Source: Lysinibacillus sphaericus
Lineage (GTDB): Bacteria; Bacillota; Bacilli; Bacillales_A; Planococcaceae
NCBI RefSeq assembly: GCF_001629735.1
Contig: NZ_CP015224.1
Location: 2,480,001 to 2,544,000, forward strand
Direction of reading: 5' to 3'
DNA: 64,000 bases
The notes below the pieces were generated by a model, which had not been told where the DNA came from, searched no databases, and saw only the letters and a list, made by a program, of their open reading frames with translations. The first letter of the stretch is position 1. Each line of letters opens with the position of its first letter. Shown here in pieces: positions 19,559 through 28,412 of this stretch. The translations under genes were made by a program, and so were the position numbers.

Positions 19559-20923
19559 TTAGAAAGAATACTTTGGTTCAGCAGAAGTTTGAGTTGCCTG
19601 TGCGCGTTCTTTACGCTCAAGCTCTTGCTTCGTCATCTCTTGAACTTCAGCTTCCACAGCTTCTTCTATACCAAAAATTTGTTGGAATAAACGTAACTGT
19701 TCATTTGCTTTTGGAGAATTGGCCATTTCTTTAGCCTGTAAGATTGGCTCTTTTAATAATTGATTAATAATTGATTTTGTATGTTTACTTAAAATTTTAC
19801 GTTCACGTTCCGTTAAATCTGGCATTTTGTTCTCGATACTAGTCATCGTCTCTTCTTGAATACGATTTGCTTTTTTACGTAATGCAGAAATCACAGGTAC
19901 GACACCAAGTGTTGACACCCAGTCTTTAAATTGAATCACTTCATGCCCAATCATATCCGTAATATCAGCAGCAGCACGTTCGCGCTCAGCTAAATTGGCT
20001 TCGACAATTCCTTGTAAATCATCAATATCATACAAGAACACATTTGGTAAATCGCCAACACGTGGATCGATATCACGAGGAACAGCTATATCTACCATAA
20101 ATAACGGTTTTCCTTTACGCAAACGTTCGACAAATTGCATGAGCTCATAATCAATGACATAATCTGTTGCACCAGTCGATGTAATTAAAATATCTGCTTC
20201 TAATAAGGAACATTGTAATTCCTTCATAGATTTAGCTTGACCATGGAATTTTGCGGCTAAGCTTTCCGCTTTTTCAAACGTACGATTAATCACGGTTACT
20301 TTTCCTACTCCACTGCCGTAGAGATTTTCAATCGCAAGCTCCCCCATTTTCCCTGCGCCTAGAATAGCTACATGCTTACGTTGTAAAGAGCCAAAAATTT
20401 TCTTTGCTAATTCTACTGCTGCATAAGAAACGGATACCGCATTCTCGCCGATAGCTGTCTCATTATGTGCTCGCTTTGCAAATGTTACCGCTTGTTTAAA
20501 TAGTTGATTGTAAACCGTTCCTGTCGTGCCAATCTCTTGTCCACTTAAAAAGCTTTTTTTTACTTGCCCTAAAATTTGTGTTTCACCTAGAACCATTGAA
20601 TCGATCCCAGCTGTCACTTTAAATAAATGTTCGACTGCCTCATCCTCTTCACGAATTGTTAAATACGAAGAAAATGTCTCCACAGGCAAGTCAAACCAAT
20701 CTGCTAAAAATTGTTTCACAAAATGACGTCCAGTATGCAATTGATCCACAACAGCATAAATTTCTGTACGATTACATGTCGAAACAATAACGTTTTCTAA
20801 TATACTTTTCTGCTTTTGCAGCGCTTCCATTGCCTGAGGTAGTTCACTCTCAATGAATGATAACTTCTCTCTTATTTCAACAGGCGCTGTTTTATAATTC
20901 AAGCCTACTACGATGGTATGCAT
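19559..20923 (-). CDS. hemA: Glutamyl-tRNA reductase
   Basis: The 454-residue enzyme reduces glutamyl-tRNA to glutamate-1-semialdehyde, the committed step of haem synthesis. The catalytic cysteine is residue 50 in the [11 protein letters not shown] motif, an NADPH-binding domain follows ([18 protein letters not shown]), and the helical dimerisation domain closes the protein. The start at 20923 (M-H-T-I-V-V-G) has GAGGTG 6 bases upstream and matches other HemA N-termini; a GTG at 20932 lies inside that site. A PerR-type box sits about 110 bases upstream. Confidence 0.97.
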
Positions 20924-21033
20924 GAATAACACCTCACACGTTCTAATTCACAAATCTCATTATAGCACAGTTCGACAATAGTTCATCTATAATTTGTGAA
21001 CATGTCATGAAGAACTGCATTCCGTTACCTACA

Positions 21034-21048
21034 TTAGAATTATTATAA
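21034..21048 (-). promoter_or_regulatory. PerR-type operator upstream of hemA
   Basis: On the minus strand TTATAATAATTCTAA matches the PerR consensus TTATAATnATTATAA at every defined position but one. It overlaps a TATAAT hexamer. The hemA operon of B. subtilis is a known PerR target, so peroxide-responsive control is likely here too. Confidence 0.7.
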
Positions 21049-21084
21049 ACTAAGTGTAACAAATTATACGTTTTGTTTCAAATT

Positions 21085-21116
21085 AAAAAACTGCCCCTAG
21101 ATGGCGGCAGTTTTTT
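21085..21116. terminator. Terminator after the VWA-SLH gene
   Basis: Arms AAAAACTGCC / GGCAGTTTTT with T-runs on both strands, 4 bases past the stop codon at 21120. It separates the surface-protein genes from hemA. Confidence 0.85.
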
Positions 21117-21119
21117 CCA

Positions 21120-24041
21120 TTAATTTGTGATGGAAACAGTTTTCATTGAAATAATATTTCCATCTTTATCGTATGCGATTAAGTCAATCTCATTGCTAAC
21201 TTTAAAGTCCTGCATAGTTTGTACTGTTTTCGTTAACATAAACACATGATCACTACGTTTTAGCAACTCGAATTGTACATCTCCACTAATTGATTTGTAA
21301 CGTACATTAATCTTCGCAACGTTTGGACAATTACCATCAATACGAGCGCTCATTGTGAGATAGCCTTTTCGTAATGACACATTGGCTTCTTCAAATAAAT
21401 CATCAGGATTGATACAGCTTGATGCTGGAGTTTTACATAAAATAGCATCAATCAACTTTTGGAACACCTGATGCAATTGTAAATTATCAAGCGCATGATA
21501 ATAAGCTCCGCCTGTTTCTGTAGACAGTTGCATTAACGTAGCATCATTTATTTGTGATTTCTTGCCCATACTCACGGTATATATTTTTACACCTTGCTTT
21601 TTCGCATCATTAATAGCTTTTATCATTTTTGATTTGCTTGTTTTCCCATCAGATACAACCACAATAGCCTTAGCTGTTTTTGTATCGTTTGAGAATTTCG
21701 TTAATGCAATATCAATACCTGCAAAAATATCTGTAGCACCTTTATCTTTAGATGCTTTATAGAGGTCCTTCTTCAATACCGCATCTGTTGTACCCTCACC
21801 AAGAATTGTTGCCTTTGTGTTGGTTTCGATAACAATGTTATTTTTCGCCTTCAATTGATTGATGAATTCAATCATTTTCTTACCACGATAATTCGTTGGA
21901 TCAACAGCCTTCATAGAAGAAGAATAATCCACTACATAAGCCATTTCTGTTGCTAATGAGCATGAATTTTTACTGAAGTTCGGATTAGTGAAAATATCTT
22001 TGGTCACTGTTTTATCTTTTAAACCCTTCAAAATCGTTGCATAGCGAGGGTCTATTGGATTGACAAGGGTTGCTTCTACTTTGGATTTCCCATAAATAAT
22101 GGAATCAAAGTATGCAACAGCCGTACCTGGACTACCTGTATTGTTTAATGGATCTGAAGTATTCGTAATAAATGAAGCTGTTTTTTCTACTCCATCAAAC
22201 TTAATTTTCACAGTTCCTTGATAATCCGTAACAGGTTCTCCACCAGGACGAACTAAAGTCACCATGACTTTTGTATATCGATCCTTGCCAGATGGTCTAG
22301 AAGCAGCATCTGCACTTTCTTTCAATGCCTCTACTCGTTTTTTATAGGCCTCTACTTGTCCTAGTAGCTTCCCGCCTTGATATTTTAATAGTACCGTACG
22401 ATCATAGTTACTTAAGTTTGTAAAGATAGAATAAATTTTCATGACACTATCGTAATGTTCTAGTGTCAATTTTTTTTCTTCTGGCATATGGTTCATAAGC
22501 TGGATGATGGCTCCAACTGGGTTAATGTTCTCTACCTGAGAGGCGATAGCATCATCAATACCTTGAACACGATAAATCGGACGACCATCTTCAGAAATCA
22601 TATACATAATTTCTGTTTTAGCTGGGGATGTTACAGAGTTATCCAAACGACGATTTAAAAGTTCCTCAAATAGATAAACAGAAATATTGTAGTTTTCAAA
22701 TTGTAAAATAGCATTTTCATAGCCTAGGGCTGGATATCTAGAATCTGAGCCTCCGTAACGTAAATAGACATTTTGTACATTACCTAAAGCGTCTGTTACA
22801 TTAGTTTGCTGCCCAATACTAAATAGCTTTTTATCCCCATCATACTTCAATGGAACTGGTGCGTACACATCAATTAAGTTTTGTGTGAAGAACTCTGGCA
22901 ATTTCTCATATGGGACATATGGTGGTGTCACATTGCCATTATCATCATCTGTATTTGTAGGATCATATACTTGGTAATCAATACGCAATTCTGGTTGTGG
23001 TGAATAACGCACCTCTGCTTTTAATTTTTGCCCAACAAGACACTTCATTGCTGGATCAGTGTTATTAACTAATTCAAAGGAAATAATGTCACGAGCAGAT
23101 TTCATTAATTTTGGTGCTACAACAATAGCTGACACAGTTGAACCATCAGATTGGACAGTTCTAACTGCTTCACCGGAAGTATCGATAATCGTACCGTAAT
23201 TTGAAGTCACACGGAATGTATAGGATTTATCATCCGCAATAGGATCACCATTACAAGCCTTTAACGATACCGTCACAAGTGTTGAATCCACTTCATTCGC
23301 AATTAAATCAGGTTTTTCCACCACAATACTTTGCAATGCATTATTTACATACTCGGGTCCAGTAAAATCATTGGAATTATCCTTTGGTTCTTCAAAATCA
23401 GCACTATTGGAGCCCATAAACCCTGGTGGTAACGTAATGCTATCATTATCACGGCCAGCCGCACTACGTGTTAATCCTTGTACTGCAAAGTTACCATTTT
23501 GAACTGCTCTGTATAAGAATGTTGCGACATCACCACGCGTTAATTTTGTTGATGGATTAAAGCTTGCAAATGTCTTTTTGCCTGAACTACTTGTAGATAA
23601 ATTATTTGAATATAAATATTGAACTGCCTGTGGTTCATCTAAATCCACACCTTTAAAAGCAGCATATATTCGTGCAAATTGACCCCGAGTAATCGCTTTT
23701 GATCGATTAGCATTTACGTGCGTTCCATTAAACGGTAAATAAAAGTCACTATAAAAGTTATAAGCCACACTATCGATATAAGATAATGCGTAGTTGCGGT
23801 CTAGCTTAGCAAACATAAGGACAAGCTCTCGATCTGTCACTTGCTCATTTGGTAAAAAGTTATTGGCATTGTTCAAAGACATCAATTCATTGTCAACAGC
23901 CCAAGAAATGGCTTTATAGTTGCTACTATTTGTCGGAACATCTCTAATTGTTGTTGCTGCTTGTGTAACAACAGGTGTTGCTGTCATCAAGAGAAGCATG
24001 AAGCACAGCATAGTAAGCCATGCTTTTTTTATATATGTCAT
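21120..24041 (-). CDS. Exported SLH-domain protein with von Willebrand factor A domain
   Basis: The 973-residue protein has a signal peptide (about 1-28, ending V-V-T-Q-A-A) and N-terminal SLH-like repeats (about 30-190) that would bind secondary cell-wall polymer. An Ig-like/invasin-type region follows (about 240-360), then a long unassigned segment, and a VWA domain begins near residue 700. The VWA metal site is intact: DYSSS, the later T-D in GATDIFAGID, and VVSDGKTS. It is 18 bases after another SLH gene and ends with a terminator. It is probably a surface adhesin or a component of an S-layer-associated structure; the partner is unknown. Confidence 0.85.
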   Translation of the reverse strand: MTYIKKAWLTMLCFMLLLMTATPVVTQAATTIRDVPTNSSNYKAISWAVDNELMSLNNANNFLPNEQVTDRELVLMFAKLDRNYALSYIDSVAYNFYSDFYLPFNGTHVNANRSKAITRGQFARIYAAFKGVDLDEPQAVQYLYSNNLSTSSSGKKTFASFNPSTKLTRGDVATFLYRAVQNGNFAVQGLTRSAAGRDNDSITLPPGFMGSNSADFEEPKDNSNDFTGPEYVNNALQSIVVEKPDLIANEVDSTLVTVSLKACNGDPIADDKSYTFRVTSNYGTIIDTSGEAVRTVQSDGSTVSAIVVAPKLMKSARDIISFELVNNTDPAMKCLVGQKLKAEVRYSPQPELRIDYQVYDPTNTDDDNGNVTPPYVPYEKLPEFFTQNLIDVYAPVPLKYDGDKKLFSIGQQTNVTDALGNVQNVYLRYGGSDSRYPALGYENAILQFENYNISVYLFEELLNRRLDNSVTSPAKTEIMYMISEDGRPIYRVQGIDDAIASQVENINPVGAIIQLMNHMPEEKKLTLEHYDSVMKIYSIFTNLSNYDRTVLLKYQGGKLLGQVEAYKKRVEALKESADAASRPSGKDRYTKVMVTLVRPGGEPVTDYQGTVKIKFDGVEKTASFITNTSDPLNNTGSPGTAVAYFDSIIYGKSKVEATLVNPIDPRYATILKGLKDKTVTKDIFTNPNFSKNSCSLATEMAYVVDYSSSMKAVDPTNYRGKKMIEFINQLKAKNNIVIETNTKATILGEGTTDAVLKKDLYKASKDKGATDIFAGIDIALTKFSNDTKTAKAIVVVSDGKTSKSKMIKAINDAKKQGVKIYTVSMGKKSQINDATLMQLSTETGGAYYHALDNLQLHQVFQKLIDAILCKTPASSCINPDDLFEEANVSLRKGYLTMSARIDGNCPNVAKINVRYKSISGDVQFELLKRSDHVFMLTKTVQTMQDFKVSNEIDLIAYDKDGNIISMKTVSITN

Positions 24042-24059
24042 GGTAGTTCAGCCCTTTCT

Positions 24060-25508
24060 TTAGTTAAAGAACAATATGTCATCACGATAGTTTTGTTTTA
24101 AGTCGTCCTCCAAATATTTCAGGAATCGTTCTAGGACAACGGAAGCTTCTGCACGAGATAGCGGCTTATTTGGATTAAAACGTCCAGCAGAATCGCCAAT
24201 CATCAATCCAAGCTCATTGGCGATATAGATACCATCTCTTGCATAGTTCGGAATTTGATTGTCATCAGTAAATTTCGTTAAATAGCCAGGATTCGGCGCT
24301 CTATTTTCTAGTCCTAAGGCACGAACAAAGATAGTAGCAGCCTGTGCTCTTGTGATAGCACCATCAGGCATGAAATAATCGGCAGAAACCCCTTTAATGA
24401 TTCCTTTATTTAAGGCTGATTCAATATAGGAATAGTCTTTAGTCGATCTTTTTAAATCCTTAAAGACACTTGCAGTAGGAGCCTTTCTTGATTTCTTCTC
24501 TTCAAACACGCGTAAGTCAACTGCTTTACCAATAGCTGTAGTAAAATCAATACGTTTCATTGGCGTTTTAGGTGAGAAGAAATTGCTTGAATCCGAATAA
24601 ATACCTAGAGAATAAAGTTTTTCAATTGCTTCTTTCGCATAATGGTTTGTTAAATCCCGGAATTTAGGAATAATAAGGCGTTCAATAGTTGGCATATATT
24701 CTGTATCTAAATCTAGTGTGCCTTTTTGTCCTGAAGCTAAATTATAAGTGTATTCCGATATAACATCCTTTTCACTGACAACAGCATATCCACCTTCGAA
24801 GCTGCCTAAAGTACCTAGATTCTCCTCGTAATTCAAGACACGTGATTTACTTGTAGATACACGATTTTTCACATGGCTTGTCTTACCATCACTAAATGTA
24901 TAAACAGACTCTGAAATTTGTGTTTCAGTTGCACCCCAAAAGTTTTCATAGCCTGCATGTCTGCTATCAGTTTCAATTGTAATCGTGTTTTTAACCGCAT
25001 TTTTCCCTTTGCCAGTTTCATAAGCATAGGTCTTTCTCGAAATTACATTTCCCGAGTAATAATCAGAAGCTGCGCGATTATCTGTAACAGTTCCTTGGGA
25101 AAATTGATAATCGACTAAAGAATAAGTAATCGATCCGATAGTAATTTTTTCAGTATATTTCTTAACCTCTCCATTAGAAGTTTTCTGACCAATACTTGCA
25201 TAATCCACAACATCTGACTCATAGGCAATGTTTCTTGTTAATGTAGCGCCATTGTTGCCAGTTAACTTCATACTATACGTTTCAGTTAGTTTGCCCTTGG
25301 ATTCTTTTTGTGAAATTTTAATATCTTTGCTTGTTCCTTTAAAAATAACAGGTGACCCTGAAAGAAATATCGCTTCCTCATATGTATATTCATTTTTCAC
25401 GGCACCCGTTGTTTCTAATGAAGCAGCAGAAGCACTGAATGGCGTAATCGAATTAATGACAAAAATAGCCAGAACGACTAACACTAATTTTGACCAATGT
25501 TTTTGCAT
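24060..25508 (-). CDS. Exported protein with three C-terminal SLH domains
   Basis: The protein has 482 residues from the start at 25508, which has AGAGGA 7 bases upstream; the open frame extends 32 codons further without a site. A signal peptide ending near S-A-S-A-A-S is followed by a beta-rich region of unknown fold (about 30-280, rich in threonine, tyrosine and lysine). Three SLH repeats then fill roughly residues 290-470 (for example FKDLKRSTKDYSYIESALNK and ITRAQAATIFVRALG). SLH repeats anchor proteins to pyruvylated cell-wall polymer. It is probably cotranscribed with the VWA-SLH gene downstream. Confidence 0.85.
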   Translation of the reverse strand: MQKHWSKLVLVVLAIFVINSITPFSASAASLETTGAVKNEYTYEEAIFLSGSPVIFKGTSKDIKISQKESKGKLTETYSMKLTGNNGATLTRNIAYESDVVDYASIGQKTSNGEVKKYTEKITIGSITYSLVDYQFSQGTVTDNRAASDYYSGNVISRKTYAYETGKGKNAVKNTITIETDSRHAGYENFWGATETQISESVYTFSDGKTSHVKNRVSTSKSRVLNYEENLGTLGSFEGGYAVVSEKDVISEYTYNLASGQKGTLDLDTEYMPTIERLIIPKFRDLTNHYAKEAIEKLYSLGIYSDSSNFFSPKTPMKRIDFTTAIGKAVDLRVFEEKKSRKAPTASVFKDLKRSTKDYSYIESALNKGIIKGVSADYFMPDGAITRAQAATIFVRALGLENRAPNPGYLTKFTDDNQIPNYARDGIYIANELGLMIGDSAGRFNPNKPLSRAEASVVLERFLKYLEDDLKQNYRDDILFFN

Positions 25509-25713
25509 GCGTTTATCCTCTCTTTCACTGTACATAAAGTGAATCATGATGCTAGCTTTAAACTCTAAAACAAAAATCTGCTTATCCTTCGAAAGTATTG
25601 ACAATTTTAGCCTATAAGCCTAAGCGAAGAATTCTTTTTAATCAGGAATACATCGCCTTTTTTGCTAATACTGTTCGCATTAGACTCGCAGATTTTTTAA
25701 TTTGTTATTTACA

Positions 25714-27372
25714 TTAATCTACTAAAATAAAATGTCCCTTCACAAAGCGATCCGATAATACAACTAAACGATCCGATGGCTGTAAATCAGAGGCCTGAAT
25801 CACTTTGCCTGCTTTTATCAGTGTCGCTTGATCAATATTCATATTAATCATCTCACCTGCTTCATACCAACGGCCATTTTGCCATTGACTAACACTCTTA
25901 ACGTTAATGACAGCAGGGTACGTTGATTTCACAGATTGCAACTTCCCTGTAAGCATTAATGGTGCAACAGGCTTCGCATTATCTAAAATGTGAAGTGCTT
26001 GTACATGGCCATCCTTCACATAGAAGTAACCATAACGGCCCTCGGATAAATAAAGTTCAATATCAGGCATAACACTATAGGTTCTATTTCCGTCATCAAC
26101 TTTTGCCTTTGTTGAATTACTTACAGAAAGTACAGTACGATCCGTTTTCTTGAAAACATTGGATTCAATTTTCATAGCATCATCAATTTCAATCAGATAT
26201 CCATCAGCTTGAGATAATCGTCCATAATATAATTCATGACCAGCTAAGTTTGGTGACATAAAGCTATCACTCGTCACTTGCACTACCTGTGCATAATGAT
26301 CACGGGCAGCACCATCTGCAATCACAAATGCAGTACCATAAGCCATAAGCCCCGTTGGTTCAATTAAACGTCCATTACGAATTAAAATAGTTCCGTTATG
26401 GAAATACATTGAACCCGCTGTTTTAAGCTTTAACAGTTTGTAATCTGTATCCACAGATAGCATTGGTTCATAATAAGTGCGTTCATTGTTTTTTAATACT
26501 ACAATTTTCTCTATAACTTCTTTTCCAAATTGTTTTACAGTCGCGTAGTATGCTTCACTACCAATATAATTTTTAAGTTGACCCTTCTCTACTTTAGTAT
26601 TTCCAACATATATTGGCACCTTGGAAGTAAAAGGCATCGTTGAAAGGTCTGTAGTAATTTTAGAGCCAAACTGCCAGTTAACAAAAGCATGTTGATTTTT
26701 GACAGTTAATTTATTGGCATTAGGGTTTACCGCTTGTATTTCGCCTTTATATAGGTTTTCTACTAGAGTACCCGTTTCACTTATCGCTATTTTAGTAACG
26801 ATAGAAGTATTTTTATTCTTCAAGCTCAATTTAATTCGATCTCCAACATACAGTGCACTGATATCTGTTGCTGATGAGCTTTTTTGATAAACGGTTTCTT
26901 TATTTATATAATAGATAGATTCTGCACCAACATCTGGTTTTACCATAATAAATAATCCATTAGGATCAATACTCGTTACAACACCAGCAATTGTTGTACT
27001 GTTGCCTCCAGTCGATGGAACATTCGTTTCTGTTGGTAAATTTGATTTCCCTCGTAGTTCCACCACACTTCTTAAAGAAATGTCAGCTTCCACTTCCATA
27101 CCCAGTTTAAAACCTTCTATAGTTGTGGACGTATTATTAATAAATAATCGAGTGTTCTTATTGATATTGTAGGTTACAGTACGCCCTCGATCATTTTGCA
27201 ATGTCACTTTACTAAGCTGCTTTTCAATCGTGCCATCTGGTTTTGTATATTCTGAATATGTTACATCGACAAAGGTACCAGTCACTAGTTGGGCTGCCTT
27301 AGCTGTTTGGTTAAAGGAAAAAACTAGAACCATTAGTAACATAATCGATAGTATGTATGAATACTTTTTCAA
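25714..27372 (-). CDS. Exported protein of unknown function
   Basis: The 552-residue protein starts with a clear signal peptide (M-K-K-Y-S-Y-I-L-S then a hydrophobic core ending T-A-K-A-A). The rest is rich in short beta strands with repeated patterns such as a hydrophobic strand followed by G-x-x-V/I, suggesting several small OB- or SH3-like modules. No SLH repeat is visible. It lies upstream of the two SLH genes in the same orientation with a 205-base gap, so it may belong to the same surface structure. I do not recognise the family. Confidence 0.7.
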   Translation of the reverse strand: MKKYSYILSIMLLMVLVFSFNQTAKAAQLVTGTFVDVTYSEYTKPDGTIEKQLSKVTLQNDRGRTVTYNINKNTRLFINNTSTTIEGFKLGMEVEADISLRSVVELRGKSNLPTETNVPSTGGNSTTIAGVVTSIDPNGLFIMVKPDVGAESIYYINKETVYQKSSSATDISALYVGDRIKLSLKNKNTSIVTKIAISETGTLVENLYKGEIQAVNPNANKLTVKNQHAFVNWQFGSKITTDLSTMPFTSKVPIYVGNTKVEKGQLKNYIGSEAYYATVKQFGKEVIEKIVVLKNNERTYYEPMLSVDTDYKLLKLKTAGSMYFHNGTILIRNGRLIEPTGLMAYGTAFVIADGAARDHYAQVVQVTSDSFMSPNLAGHELYYGRLSQADGYLIEIDDAMKIESNVFKKTDRTVLSVSNSTKAKVDDGNRTYSVMPDIELYLSEGRYGYFYVKDGHVQALHILDNAKPVAPLMLTGKLQSVKSTYPAVINVKSVSQWQNGRWYEAGEMINMNIDQATLIKAGKVIQASDLQPSDRLVVLSDRFVKGHFILVD

Positions 27373-27472
27373 AACTGCTGCCTCCTTGCTAAAATTTAGT
27401 CATGAATAGTATATCGTATTATTGGTAGTTTTTCTCATTCATAAAGTTACAATTTCTATCGCTACCCGTTAA

Positions 27473-27510
27473 TTTTTAAAAGTAGAGGTAGCTTTCAATT
27501 AAAGCTACCT
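27473..27510 (-). terminator. Hairpin after the YjfB-like gene
   Basis: Perfect 10-base arms AGGTAGCTTT / AAAGCTACCT lie 8 bases past the stop, followed on the minus strand by a broken T-run. Confidence 0.6.
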
Positions 27511-27517
27511 TTCCTGC

Positions 27518-27691
27518 TCAGACCTGAACATCAATTGTATGTCCAGCTGTCGGATGTGGAGCATCTAACATTTCAACTAATTGTTCTGTGTTTTGCTGTT
27601 GCATCTCCATCGCTTGTTTTGTTACAGCTAAAGATACATTTTGCATAAGTGTTGCTTGATTCATTGCCATCGATAAAGCTGCTATATCCAT
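27518..27691 (-). CDS. YjfB-family small protein
   Basis: The 57-residue protein begins M-D-I-A-A-L-S-M-A-M-N-Q and continues with a glutamine- and methionine-rich helix. This is the pattern of the YjfB family, putative motility-linked small proteins in Bacillaceae. The ATG at 27691 has GGAGG 8 bases upstream; a GTG at 27700 lies too near the same site. Its function is not established. It stands alone between engB and the surface-protein group. Confidence 0.75.
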   Translation of the reverse strand: MDIAALSMAMNQATLMQNVSLAVTKQAMEMQQQNTEQLVEMLDAPHPTAGHTIDVQV

Positions 27692-27770
27692 ACAGTCCAC
27701 CTCCTATCTACCTTATCGGTCAAATATTTAATTTCTCAAGTATATTCTCCAACTTTCTCTCCATACCTTA

Positions 27771-27824
27771 TACAAAAATAAAAAGCATCTACAGTCCTAA
27801 TCAATAGAACCAATAGATGCTTTT
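27771..27824 (-). terminator. Intrinsic terminator after engB
   Basis: Arms AAAAGCATCTA / TAGATGCTTTT flank a 22-base loop, with a minus-strand T-rich tail. It closes the lon-engB message. Confidence 0.75.
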
Positions 27825-27826
27825 TT

Positions 27827-28408
27827 TTACATTCTATTTTCGATAGTTCGCCAAGCCTCTTCAAAACCAAGGCCTGATTCTGAAGAAAAGACAATAAGTG
27901 GATCATTTTTTTCCATCTCCAATGTCTCTTTGACAATTTTTTTATGCTTATCCCATTTACCTTTTGGAATTTTATCTGCCTTTGTTGCAATCACAATGCA
28001 AGGAATATTATAATGCTTTAAAAAATCATACATCATGCGATCATCTGCCGTTGGAGGATGACGCAAATCAACAATTTGTACAACTGCTTTTAATTCTTGG
28101 CGCCCTGTAAAGTAACGCTCAATCATTTTTCCCCACGCTTCACGCTCTGATTTCGAAACCTTAGCATAACCATAACCTGGAACGTCTACAAAAAATAATT
28201 GTTCTTCGATTTTATAGAAGTTAAGTGTTTGTGTCTTACCTGGTTTTGACGAAATACGCGCTAAAGCTTTACGTCCGATCATTCGATTAATGAAGGAAGA
28301 TTTCCCTACATTTGAACGACCAGCTAATGCAAATTCTGGCAGTCCATCTTCTGGATATTGGTCTGGTCTTACCGCACTAATGACCATTTCGACATTATGG
28401 ACTTTCAT
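27827..28408 (-). CDS. engB: Ribosome biogenesis GTPase EngB (YsxC)
   Basis: The 193-residue GTPase acts in late assembly of the 50S ribosomal subunit. G1 is [10 protein letters not shown]3 is DVPGYG, G4 is TKAD and G5 is SSE, all in the expected order. The start at 28408 ([11 protein letters not shown]) aligns with B. subtilis YsxC and has GGAGG inside the end of lon. The lon stop is only 4 bases upstream, so the two genes are translationally coupled. Confidence 0.96.
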   Translation of the reverse strand: MKVHNVEMVISAVRPDQYPEDGLPEFALAGRSNVGKSSFINRMIGRKALARISSKPGKTQTLNFYKIEEQLFFVDVPGYGYAKVSKSEREAWGKMIERYFTGRQELKAVVQIVDLRHPPTADDRMMYDFLKHYNIPCIVIATKADKIPKGKWDKHKKIVKETLEMEKNDPLIVFSSESGLGFEEAWRTIENRM

Positions 28409-28412
28409 TTTT

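Noticed and set aside
27736-27990. 84-codon minus-strand frame overlapping engB
   Set aside because: Out-of-frame overlap with the well-supported engB 3' end and its terminator.
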